Part shown: positions 8,831-17,170 of the stretch, piece by piece
Layout of the letters: each line of letters starts with the position of its first letter
Numbering within the stretch: the stretch's first letter is position 1
Source: Phycisphaerae bacterium
GTDB lineage: Bacteria; Planctomycetota; Phycisphaerae; UBA1845
DNA: 64,000 nt
Direction of reading: 5' to 3'
Assembly: GCA_029260215.1 (NCBI GenBank)
Contig: JAJDDQ010000066.1
Location: forward strand, 1-64,000
Position numbers and translations under genes: made by a program
Notes under the pieces: model-generated
The model's input: only the letters and a program-made list of their open reading frames with translations
The model's database searches: none
What the model was told of the DNA's origin: nothing

Positions 8831-10759
8831 ATGCGTGTGAATTGGACAAACATTCGTGCTTTTCTCACTGCGGAGGAAGTTCCGCGCTGGATCGGTCTGT
8901 CGCTGACGGGTCTGCTTATTTTCGGACTTGGAGCGGTTTCGATCGGCGTGCTGGACGATGCCAGGGTTCGCTCTGCTGAGCGATTGCGCGACACGGCTGA
9001 TTCGTCGGTGGAATTGTTGGCTTCTTCCCTGTCGCGGATTCCTGCGGAACAAGCCGATCAGACGCAGCTCGCGCTACGCGAGTACACGCGTTGGTATCAG
9101 TGCGACACGTTGCGCGTGGTGAGTGAGGACGGTCGCATTCTGTGTTCGATCGACAACGCGGAAATCGGAACGTCGGCCGCGCTTTCCCCCGATGTTCGTC
9201 CGGCTGCCACGTTGCAGCGGCTGACGCGGGATATGGGGGCGGAGTCCGGCGAACAGCCCAAACGAATGGTTGTTGTCGGGTTCGATCAGCATCTTGATGA
9301 GCACGGAACGGGCGAGGAGCGCACGAGTCGACGCTACTTGCAAAGCGTTCTGACGCAGCGGGCGACGGTCGGGCTGGCAGACGCGGGGATGGGGACTTCG
9401 ATTGCAGCCGTTACGGTCATCGTGTTGTTCCTGCTGGTGTATCGCGCGTTGCGCCGGCACTTCCGCAGCATGTCGCTTATTTCCGAGAACCTGATGTCGC
9501 GTGGTGACCAGATCGAATCCGACCTCCACTCGTTGCGTCTGACGGACATCCACGGCGCGCTGGCGGACCAGTGGAACCGGCTGGTGGACCTGGTCGAGGA
9601 GATGTCCGCCGACACGCGCCGGGCATCTGCGTCAGCGGAATTGACAGCCGTTTTGCAAAAATCGGGTCGCGGCGAACTGGCTGAGGTGGTCAACGCCGTG
9701 CCGGACGGCTTGATTCATGTTGCCGACGATTGGCGTGTCAACTTTGCCAATTCGATGGCCCAGCGTCTGTTTGAAATATCGATCGCGGAGGGCGAATCGC
9801 CGCGGCTTGACGAGCTTCAGGCTAGTTCTGTTGGGCAGGTAATTATCGAGCGATTGAACGAGAGTCGGGGACCGGACGGCGAAGCTGTTGCGATGTCTTC
9901 GGTGGTCGAGACAGACGGCGGGGAAAGTCACTACCGAGTCCGCCTCGTGCCGTTCGCACGCGGCAAGCGAGCAGGCCAATGCGTGATCACCATTACGGAC
10001 ATAAGCCAGCAAGTCCGGGCCGACAAGGCGTCCGAGGAGTTCATCGCACAGTTGACGCATGAGCTGCGCACACCTTTGGCGAACATTCGGGCGTACACGG
10101 AAACGCTTTCCAGCGGGATGTTCGATGACCCGAAGGTGATCGCCGACTGTTACAACGTGATTACCAAGGAAACGCGACGTTTGGCGCGGTTGATTGATGA
10201 CATTCTCAGTGCGTCTCAGCTCGAGGTCGGAACGATTCAGATTCACGCGGACAATGTCGATTTGGGGGCGTTGTTGACCGAGGCTGTGCGCGATCTGCGC
10301 GGGCTGGCGGATGAGAAGCAGCTCGACATGCAGCTCTCGTTGCCGTCGAAGATGCCGACGTTGCAGGCGGACCGCGACAAGCTCGCCGTGGTCGTCAACA
10401 ACCTGCTCGGCAATGCGCTGAAGTATACACCCGGCGGCGGGGAGATTCGAGTCGGTTGTCAGGTCAGTGCGGACGTTGTGCTGATTACGGTGAAGGACAC
10501 CGGGATCGGAATCGACTCCGCGGACAACGAACGGGTCTTTGAAAAATTCCAGCGCGGATCGAATCCTGTCGTCGAGGAGATTGAGGGCACGGGGATCGGC
10601 CTCGCAACGGCGCGGGAGATCGCGAGACGCCACGGTGGCGATATCGAATTGATGAGCGTACCCGGTGAGGGATCCACCTTCATAGTTCGCTTGCCGAATA
10701 CCAGTAACTCTTCGGGTACCGGGGCTTCCACAGCACCCAACGCGACGGGAGAGGTTTGA
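8831..10759 (+). CDS. Membrane sensor histidine kinase
   Basis: A 642-residue hybrid-free kinase. Two membrane helices (about residues 21-41 and 188-205) enclose a periplasmic sensor of roughly 145 residues. A HAMP-like linker and a PAS-like segment (about 280-395) come next. The dimerisation helix QLTHELRTPLANIR has the phospho-acceptor His410. The ATPase domain shows the N box NNLLGNALKYTPGGG, G1 DTGIGI and G2 EGTGIGLATA. Its stop codon overlaps the receiver gene by one base (TGATG), so the receiver is the likely partner. The signal is unknown. Together they head a run that leads into c-di-GMP and pilus genes, suggesting control of surface behaviour. Confidence 0.92.
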   Translation: MRVNWTNIRAFLTAEEVPRWIGLSLTGLLIFGLGAVSIGVLDDARVRSAERLRDTADSSVELLASSLSRIPAEQADQTQLALREYTRWYQCDTLRVVSEDGRILCSIDNAEIGTSAALSPDVRPAATLQRLTRDMGAESGEQPKRMVVVGFDQHLDEHGTGEERTSRRYLQSVLTQRATVGLADAGMGTSIAAVTVIVLFLLVYRALRRHFRSMSLISENLMSRGDQIESDLHSLRLTDIHGALADQWNRLVDLVEEMSADTRRASASAELTAVLQKSGRGELAEVVNAVPDGLIHVADDWRVNFANSMAQRLFEISIAEGESPRLDELQASSVGQVIIERLNESRGPDGEAVAMSSVVETDGGESHYRVRLVPFARGKRAGQCVITITDISQQVRADKASEEFIAQLTHELRTPLANIRAYTETLSSGMFDDPKVIADCYNVITKETRRLARLIDDILSASQLEVGTIQIHADNVDLGALLTEAVRDLRGLADEKQLDMQLSLPSKMPTLQADRDKLAVVVNNLLGNALKYTPGGGEIRVGCQVSADVVLITVKDTGIGIDSADNERVFEKFQRGSNPVVEEIEGTGIGLATAREIARRHGGDIELMSVPGEGSTFIVRLPNTSNSSGTGASTAPNATGEV

Positions 10760-11157
10760 TGGCGCAATTGCTTCTGATTGAGGATGACGCACACATGATT
10801 CGTGTGCTTTCGATGTGGCTGACGCGAAACGGTCACGAGGTGGTTGAGGTCGGCGACGGGATGTCCGGGCAGGAGGCCATCGAGGAGCGATCGTTCGACC
10901 TGGTTGTTTCTGACGTGAACATGCCGCGCATGAACGGCATTCAGTTTGTGGAATGGCTGCGTGTGGAAAAGAAGTCGAACGTGCCGGTCATCATGCTCAG
11001 TTCGCGATCGGATCAGGCCAACATCGACGAGCGCCTGGGTGAATTGGGGATAAACATTTATCCGAAACCGTTTTCTCCGTCGCGGCTTGTCGAAGCGATT
11101 GAAACCCGGCTTGAAGAGGCAGCCACAGTCAAGGGGGACTCCGCGCTCGGCGGTTGA
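10759..11157 (+). CDS. Single-domain response regulator (CheY-like receiver)
   Basis: A 132-residue stand-alone receiver. The acidic pocket is Asp9/Asp10, the phospho-acceptor is Asp52 in SDVNMPRMNG, the switch serine lies in MLSSRS and the conserved lysine in YPKPFSP. No output domain follows, so it must act by binding another protein, most simply the HD-GYP protein encoded seven bases downstream. The ATG at 10759 is chosen over a TTG one codon earlier because it makes the usual TGATG overlap with the kinase stop. Confidence 0.93.
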   Translation: MAQLLLIEDDAHMIRVLSMWLTRNGHEVVEVGDGMSGQEAIEERSFDLVVSDVNMPRMNGIQFVEWLRVEKKSNVPVIMLSSRSDQANIDERLGELGINIYPKPFSPSRLVEAIETRLEEAATVKGDSALGG

Positions 11158-11164
11158 TAGACGC

Positions 11165-12481
11165 ATGACCCACTCTACAGGCCAAGAACTGGTGCGCGAG
11201 CGTGTCACCGAAACACTCTCTCCGCTGACCGCGCAACGCGAACACTTCAAGTCGGTCGAACCCGGAGTGGCTGGAGACTTGGAATCGGCGCTGGATCAGG
11301 TGGCTTCTCGGGTTGAGGTGATCGCCCGGGAAAACGAGGGCATGGCCTGCGATCTGCTGCGATGTTACGAGCAGCTTTCGGTCGTGTCCGATGTAACGCG
11401 CTACATGTTAATTCTGCGCACCGAACTTGAGGTGATGGAATTTTTCGCGATGCGGCTGCGTGACACCTACCCCGACTGCCTCGTGGGCGTAGCTTGGCCG
11501 GAGGAAGGTAATTATGCGGTTAAGGAAGGTTTTCCCGCACTTCCGAAGTGGCTAACAGCGTCGATACGCGATTGTCGCGAACGTCGACGTGTGCTGGCTG
11601 CTAATTCCGGTGAGTCTGCCGGGATCGCGCCGGACGGTGCGTCGCTGTATCACCAGGAGGCGGTGACTGCCCCCGTATTCGCAGGCCCGGTTTTCGTCTG
11701 CGCGCTGGTCCTGTGGCGGCGATCCGAGACGGAGTCCGTTTCCAGTTGGGATAGCGGTGATGTGCAGCTCTTTGATTCGCTCTGCTCGTTCTGTGGCGAC
11801 GCGATGCGAAACTTCCGTCTCGTGCAGGAATTACAGGAAGTTGCGATGGAGACTGTGCGCACGCTGGTCAATGCCGTCGATCAAAAAGACCCGTATACAT
11901 CGGGGCATTCCAATCGCGTGGGGTATTACGCCAAGTTGCTTGCTACGGAACTTGGTTTGGAGGCCGACGCGCTGCGTGCGCTGCAATGGTCGGCGCTGAT
12001 GCACGATATCGGCAAAATCGGAATCCGCGACGATGTGCTCAAAAAAGCCGGCAAGCTCACCGAAGAGGAATTCGATCACATCAAGGAGCATCCGCAGCGA
12101 GGACACGCCATCGTTCGGGAAAACCCGCACATGCAGGCTTCGCTCGACGGCGTGCTGCACCACCATGAACGATACGACGGCAAGGGTTATCCGAGTGGGT
12201 TGGCGGGCGAACAAATTCCGCTCCAGGCGCGGATCATTCAGACAGCCGACATTTTCGACGCGCTGACGACGAACCGCTCTTACCGCGGCGCATTTTCGTG
12301 GCAAGAGGCGTTGAAGATACTTGAGGAGGAATCGGGTACGGTCGTCGATCCGCTCCTGTGCTCCATTTTCGCGTCCATGATGCGCCGATATTACGAGCAG
12401 AATCCGACGGCGTTCGATGCAATCGGGAACCCGGGTGATCAACCAAATCTCTGTGAGGATTCGGAACCCACCCAGCCATAA
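11165..12481 (+). CDS. HD-GYP domain c-di-GMP phosphodiesterase
   Basis: A 438-residue cytosolic protein. Residues about 70-220 resemble a GAF sensor fold; residues 225-410 are an HD-GYP domain, a family that hydrolyses cyclic di-GMP. The metal-binding residues are intact: GHSNR (His248), HDIGK (280-284), HHHERYDGKGYP (332-343, including the GYP signature) and the ADIFDALT segment. The ATG at 11165 is preferred because the open frame upstream of it lies inside the receiver gene. With no receiver domain of its own, it probably takes input from the neighbouring CheY-like protein. Expected effect: lower local c-di-GMP near the pilus ATPase encoded 1.7 kb downstream. Confidence 0.9.
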   Translation: MTHSTGQELVRERVTETLSPLTAQREHFKSVEPGVAGDLESALDQVASRVEVIARENEGMACDLLRCYEQLSVVSDVTRYMLILRTELEVMEFFAMRLRDTYPDCLVGVAWPEEGNYAVKEGFPALPKWLTASIRDCRERRRVLAANSGESAGIAPDGASLYHQEAVTAPVFAGPVFVCALVLWRRSETESVSSWDSGDVQLFDSLCSFCGDAMRNFRLVQELQEVAMETVRTLVNAVDQKDPYTSGHSNRVGYYAKLLATELGLEADALRALQWSALMHDIGKIGIRDDVLKKAGKLTEEEFDHIKEHPQRGHAIVRENPHMQASLDGVLHHHERYDGKGYPSGLAGEQIPLQARIIQTADIFDALTTNRSYRGAFSWQEALKILEEESGTVVDPLLCSIFASMMRRYYEQNPTAFDAIGNPGDQPNLCEDSEPTQP

Positions 12482-12494
12482 GGAGTTGCCCGTC

Positions 12495-13811
12495 ATGATG
12501 GACATCATGTTGCCGTGGTTTCCCATCGTATTGAGCTCAGCCATCGGGGCGAGACTCGTTGGTCGGTCGAAGGCACCGTGGCTAGGCGTCACGTGCGCAC
12601 TCTATTTCGCCGTCGTCGTGCAGATGACGACGCGCGTACCTGTTTGGGCCGATGCCGCCATGTTGGCTTCCGTTCTCGCCGGGGCTGCGTCCATAGTCGG
12701 CATGGCCGAGTGGTCGGGGCGGGGCGTGCCTCAAAACACGACCGCGATATCGAATAGGTCGCCCGGTTCAGTCCCGTCCGATGCGTTGGCCTCTGATGTA
12801 TCGGAAGCGATACGCCGATTCGACGACTGGATCGAAATCAACCGCTACGTTCCCGACATGTGGTCGTCCTTTGATGAGACGATCCGCGACCTGCTTTATC
12901 GAACGTGCGGCGCGACGCATATGAAACCGTATCGCATTCTCAGCGAGGGCGATGCGATGATTCCCCTCCGCGAAATCGGAGAGGCTGACGCCGGCGACGC
13001 GATATCGTCGCGTAAGGGTATCCTCGGCCACGTCGCGACCACGGGCCGACCGTTTTACATATGGGATAAGCCGCAGGGCGAACTCGTCCACGCCCTCGCG
13101 GATCAATCGGCTGTCACGCCGGCCTGGTGCTTTCCCATTCGTTCCGGGGGTCATGTGATCGGCGTGGTCAGCATCGGGAACATCGAACAGAACAACACAA
13201 ACGAGCCGCCGTCTGTGGCGGTGCTGCGCATGTGGGAACTGCTCGTCGCGCAATTCTGGACAACGCTTGTCGAGGTTCGACGAAGTTGCTCAGCCGCGCG
13301 CATGGAACCGATCGGGCAGTTGCTCACACGGCAGGCGTTTCTCGACGAAGTTCATCGAAAATGTACGGAATCAAGCCGTCCGTCGGAACCGGTAGCAATG
13401 TGCGTGCTGGCGGTCGAAGGGCTGCGAACGCTGCACGATCAGGGGCGTTGGGAGGCAGCCGACGATGTTGTGATGGAGATTTGCGACGCTCTGCGTGAGC
13501 GCGTGAGGCCGGATGATTTGCTCGGTCGTTTTGACGACAGCCGAATCCTGATTCTGCTGCACCGGGTTGATTCGGAGCTTGCGGCGCTGATTGCGGAACA
13601 GTTGACGCACCGCCTCGCGAACCTGCCGATCTTCGCGACGCTTCCGGATGTTTCGGTGGAAATGCGATGCGGCGTGGCGGGAAGCGGAACGTCCGTTCCC
13701 GATCCTGAACGCTTGCTGAAGACGGCGATCGCGCTTTGTCGGGAGGCCCGCGATCTGCACACGCGAATCGTGACGGACGTTGGGTCGAGATCAGCCGAGG
13801 TGACGTCATAA
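12495..13811 (+). CDS. GAF plus degenerate GGDEF protein (probable c-di-GMP receptor)
   Basis: A 438-residue protein with two N-terminal membrane helices (about 5-22 and 30-70), a GAF-like domain (about 125-262) and a GGDEF-fold domain (about 275-435). The catalytic GGDEF signature is replaced by DDSRI (residues 347-351), so diguanylate cyclase activity is not expected. The RxxD inhibitory site just before it is retained (Arg338-Asp341, five residues upstream), as in GGDEF proteins that have become c-di-GMP receptors. AAGGAG ends nine bases before the ATG at 12495. It sits between the HD-GYP and STAS genes. The receptor role is inference from the motif state. Confidence 0.82.
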   Translation: MMDIMLPWFPIVLSSAIGARLVGRSKAPWLGVTCALYFAVVVQMTTRVPVWADAAMLASVLAGAASIVGMAEWSGRGVPQNTTAISNRSPGSVPSDALASDVSEAIRRFDDWIEINRYVPDMWSSFDETIRDLLYRTCGATHMKPYRILSEGDAMIPLREIGEADAGDAISSRKGILGHVATTGRPFYIWDKPQGELVHALADQSAVTPAWCFPIRSGGHVIGVVSIGNIEQNNTNEPPSVAVLRMWELLVAQFWTTLVEVRRSCSAARMEPIGQLLTRQAFLDEVHRKCTESSRPSEPVAMCVLAVEGLRTLHDQGRWEAADDVVMEICDALRERVRPDDLLGRFDDSRILILLHRVDSELAALIAEQLTHRLANLPIFATLPDVSVEMRCGVAGSGTSVPDPERLLKTAIALCREARDLHTRIVTDVGSRSAEVTS

Positions 13812-14143
13812 AAATCGAAACAAGAACTGTAGGCACCGTAAAGGTTTATGTGCCTGATGACGCGCTGGCAGACGCCGCCGCCGAGGAGTTCACGACGCGG
13901 CTCAAAGGCGAGCTTCGCGGCGTCAATCCGCGCGTGGTCATCGGCATGGAGGAAGTCGGGTACGTGGACAGTGTTGCTTTGGAAGGACTGCTGGACATGG
14001 CGGATGAGCTGAGCGGTCGCGGCGCGCAGCTCAAGTTGGCCGGTGTGACCCCGACGGTACGCGAGATTCTGGAGATCACCGGATTGAGCGGAAGATTTCA
14101 GTTTTTTGACGGTGTGGATACAGCCGTACGGAGCTTTCTCTAA
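13736..14143 (+). CDS. STAS-domain protein (anti-sigma factor antagonist type)
   Basis: The STAS fold covers nearly the whole protein: YVDSVALEGLL holds the position of the regulatory serine of SpoIIAA-like antagonists, followed by KLAGVTPTVREILEITGL. Such proteins bind anti-sigma kinases or act in partner-switching complexes. The start is a puzzle. The domain begins just after the upstream stop at 13809, yet the only standard start in frame is TTG at 13736, inside the upstream gene and without a ribosome-binding site. GAGGTGA is instead well placed before an ATA at 13808 that overlaps the upstream TAA. Coordinates use the TTG; the true start may be near 13808. Three bases separate it from the pilus ATPase gene. 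Confidence 0.8.
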   Translation: MSGGPRSAHANRDGRWVEISRGDVIKIETRTVGTVKVYVPDDALADAAAEEFTTRLKGELRGVNPRVVIGMEEVGYVDSVALEGLLDMADELSGRGAQLKLAGVTPTVREILEITGLSGRFQFFDGVDTAVRSFL

Positions 14144-14145
14144 CC

Positions 14146-15912
14146 ATGATTGGTCAGAGCGCACGATTGGGCGAGCAACTGCTTGCCGACAACGTCATCA
14201 CGGCGGACCAGCTCAAGGAGGCGCTCTCGCGTCAGTCCACGACGGGCGACCGTCTTGGGGCTGCCCTGATCGACATCGGTGCGATGACCTCGACCGCGCT
14301 GGTCAACGCGCTGGCCAAGCGCATGGAAATCCGCGGGTGCGTGCTGCGTCACGGGTTGATCGACCCGAAGGTGGCCAAGTGCGTCCCCAAAGATGAGGCT
14401 GAGCGGCTCAAGGTGTTGCCGATGTTTCGCGTGCGCGACGAGTTGACCGTTGCGATGGTCGATCCGCTGTCGCTGCCGACGATCGATCGCATCCGCGGTC
14501 TGACCGGTTGCGAAGTGAGGCCCGTACTCTCCCTCGAAATCAACATAGACGAGTTTCAGCAGAAGTACCTCACCAAAGAGGTGACGGTCGATTCCTTCAT
14601 GGCTTCGATCGAGGAATCGGACGTCCACATCGATCAGATTGAGGTTGCCGAAGATGGCGGCGTAACCGATCTCGACCAGTTGATCGAGGGCAGCCCGGTG
14701 ATCAATCTGGTCAACCTTGTCGTGCTTACCGCCATGCGCGACGGAGCCAGCGATATTCACATCGAGCCGTCGCGCAAGGCGACCCACATTCGGTATCGCA
14801 TCGACGGCCACTTGCGCGAATTCTTCAAACCTCCGCAGGGATTGCACGCTGCGATCGTCTCGCGCATCAAAGTCATCGGGCGGATGGACATCGCCGAAAA
14901 ACGCCTGCCGCAGGAAGGGCGCGTACACCTGGTGGCCGACGGTCGCGAGGTTGACCTGCGCATCTCCAGCATGCCGACTGTTCTGGGCGAAAAGATCGTG
15001 ATTCGCATTCTGGACAAGAGCGACCTGAGCTTTGAGCTTCAGGATTTGGGGCTGGTGGGCGACGATTATGATCAGGTTATCAAAGCGCTGAAATGTCCAT
15101 ACGGGCTGATTCTCGTGACCGGCCCGACCGGCAGTGGCAAGACGACGACGCTCTATTCCGCGCTGGAACTTCTTAACGACCACACGAAGAACATCGTTAC
15201 GGTAGAGGATCCCGTCGAATACCAATTGCCGATGATCACTCAGATCCAGGTCAATGAAGGGGTCGGCCTGACATTCACACGAGCGCTGCGCTCGATTCTG
15301 CGACAAGACCCCGACGTGGTCATGATCGGTGAAATGCGCGACGCCGACACCGCGCGCGTCGCGATTCAAGCCGCTCTCACTGGTCACCTTGTGCTTTCGA
15401 CGCTGCACACCAACGACTGCCCGGGCGGCGTGGCTCGACTGCTCGATATGGGCATCGAACCTTACCTGATCGCCTCATCGGTGATCGGTTTCGTAGCCCA
15501 GCGACTTCCACGACGCATCTGCAACGCGTGCAAGACCTCTTACTACCCGTCCCCGGAGCTGCTGAAAACGGTGAACTGGGACGAGCGTACGAACGAGCTG
15601 TTTCACCACGGCGAAGGTTGTCGCGAGTGTCACATGACCGGCTTTCGCGGGCGAACGGGCATCTACGAAGTCATGATGCTGGACGCCGGTCTCAAAAATC
15701 TGATTCAATCCGGGGCGCCCGAAACTGATTTGCGTACGTACCTCGCACGCACGGGTTGGCGGACGTTGCGCGAGAAGGCGCTCGATGCCGTCGATCGCGG
15801 CGAATCCTCGCTTGAAGAAGTGCTCCGCGTGACGCGCTCCGAAGCCGTCGAAATTCCCGAGCGCACGCCGGTGCGTTCAACCGGCGGAATTCCGTCGGAG
15901 GTGGCAGGATGA
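14146..15912 (+). CDS. PilB/GspE-type assembly ATPase with MshEN c-di-GMP-binding N-terminus
   Basis: A 588-residue ATPase that would power pseudopilus or type IV pilus extension. The N-terminus has two 24-residue RLG motifs (starting Arg7 and Arg36) separated by exactly five residues, the layout of the MshEN domain that binds c-di-GMP in MshE- and PilB-type ATPases. The core has Walker A GPTGSGKTTT, Asp box EDPVEY, Walker B DPDVVMIGEMRD, the His box HTND, and a four-cysteine zinc element (CNAC ... CREC). Length and order fit PilB/GspE. Its stop overlaps the pilC-like start (ATGA). The gene follows a c-di-GMP hydrolase and a c-di-GMP receptor-like gene, consistent with control of the motor by c-di-GMP. 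Confidence 0.93.
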   Translation: MIGQSARLGEQLLADNVITADQLKEALSRQSTTGDRLGAALIDIGAMTSTALVNALAKRMEIRGCVLRHGLIDPKVAKCVPKDEAERLKVLPMFRVRDELTVAMVDPLSLPTIDRIRGLTGCEVRPVLSLEINIDEFQQKYLTKEVTVDSFMASIEESDVHIDQIEVAEDGGVTDLDQLIEGSPVINLVNLVVLTAMRDGASDIHIEPSRKATHIRYRIDGHLREFFKPPQGLHAAIVSRIKVIGRMDIAEKRLPQEGRVHLVADGREVDLRISSMPTVLGEKIVIRILDKSDLSFELQDLGLVGDDYDQVIKALKCPYGLILVTGPTGSGKTTTLYSALELLNDHTKNIVTVEDPVEYQLPMITQIQVNEGVGLTFTRALRSILRQDPDVVMIGEMRDADTARVAIQAALTGHLVLSTLHTNDCPGGVARLLDMGIEPYLIASSVIGFVAQRLPRRICNACKTSYYPSPELLKTVNWDERTNELFHHGEGCRECHMTGFRGRTGIYEVMMLDAGLKNLIQSGAPETDLRTYLARTGWRTLREKALDAVDRGESSLEEVLRVTRSEAVEIPERTPVRSTGGIPSEVAG

Positions 15913-17153
15913 TCATTGAGTACGAAGCCGTCGACAACGCGGGCAAGAGTATATCCGACACCATCGAAGCCCCAGACGTGCGCGCAGCCGTCGAAATGCT
16001 TCGCAAGAAGAATCTGTTCGTGACCCACGCGGGCAACTCCTCCGAAAATAGCAAAGCCAAGCCTCGCAAAAAGAGCAGTGACGCTTCGCAGAACGGGACG
16101 AAGCCGCTGTCGCGTGTCCGGTTGTCGGGCAAGCAGCTCACCATGTTCACCCGGCAGATGTCCATGATGCTCACTTCGGGCAGCGGAATCGTTCCCGCGT
16201 TGAATACGGTGAGCCGCCAGTTCGTCAAAGAGGAACATTCCCAGTTGATGCGTGCGCTGTGCAACGACATGGAAGAGGGGGTTCCGTTCGCAGACGCGCT
16301 TCGCAAGTACCCGCGCATCTTCGATTCCTCGTACTGCGCCGTCGTGGCTGCCGGCGAAGCCAGTGGAACTTTGAACGAAATGATCGCGCGTCTGTCTGTA
16401 TTGGTCGGAAAGCGGCGTGCCATGCGCAACAAGGTATTGGGTGCGTTGATCTATCCAGCCTTGCTGACGACGCTCAGCACAGCCATCACCGGTGTCCTGG
16501 TATTCTTCGTGCTGCCGCGTTTTGGAGATATGTTCGACACGCTGGGTGTCGATCTGCCCGCCTCTACCGCGATGCTTCTTGAAGTGTCGGCCATGGCGAA
16601 GGCCAACCTCTACGCCACGATTTTCAGCGGGCTGGCTTCGTTCGGCGGCGCGGTCTACCTGATCAAATCCGACAAAGGCCGCACACTCGGCGCTGCTATT
16701 CTGACCCGGCTTCCGATCGTGAAGCGCCTGGTCTATGGAATGATACTCGGGGAAACCTTTCGTATTCTCGGCATGCTCATCGAAGCCAGGGTGGGCGTGC
16801 TGGACGCGATCGACTTGGTGAAAGGCGTTACGCGGGAGAAGAAATTTCAAAACCTCTACGCCGCGATGGAAACGGAAGTGACGTCCGGTAGTGATATCAG
16901 CCGTGCGCTCGAAAACTCCGGCATCGTCCCACCCTACATCACTCACGCGGTGGGTACGGGTGAAAAGAGCGGGAACCTCGGCGGCTCGATGTCATACGTG
17001 GCCGACATCCTCGACGAAGACAACACTGAATTACTTAACACGCTGACCAAACTAATAGAGCCGATCATTCTCATCGTAATGGGATTCGTCGTTGGAACGG
17101 TGGCTATTTCACTATTCCTGCCCATGTTTGACGTAACAGCCGCTGCACAATAG
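15909..17153 (+). CDS. PilC/GspF-type inner-membrane platform protein
   Basis: A 414-residue protein with the duplicated T2SSF domain. The first copy (about 75-200) includes LTMFTRQMSMMLTSGSGIV and the glycine-rich VVAAGEASGTLNEM; the second (about 275-405) includes the corresponding ITHAVGTGEKSGNLG. Three membrane helices are placed as in the family. The N-terminal domain (residues 1-60) is the usual short YEAVDNAGK cytosolic module. It anchors the ATPase and pseudopilins. The ATGA overlap with the ATPase gene shows translational coupling. Confidence 0.93.
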   Translation: MIIEYEAVDNAGKSISDTIEAPDVRAAVEMLRKKNLFVTHAGNSSENSKAKPRKKSSDASQNGTKPLSRVRLSGKQLTMFTRQMSMMLTSGSGIVPALNTVSRQFVKEEHSQLMRALCNDMEEGVPFADALRKYPRIFDSSYCAVVAAGEASGTLNEMIARLSVLVGKRRAMRNKVLGALIYPALLTTLSTAITGVLVFFVLPRFGDMFDTLGVDLPASTAMLLEVSAMAKANLYATIFSGLASFGGAVYLIKSDKGRTLGAAILTRLPIVKRLVYGMILGETFRILGMLIEARVGVLDAIDLVKGVTREKKFQNLYAAMETEVTSGSDISRALENSGIVPPYITHAVGTGEKSGNLGGSMSYVADILDEDNTELLNTLTKLIEPIILIVMGFVVGTVAISLFLPMFDVTAAAQ

Positions 17154-17170
17154 GTCTGGAGAACGGTCCC

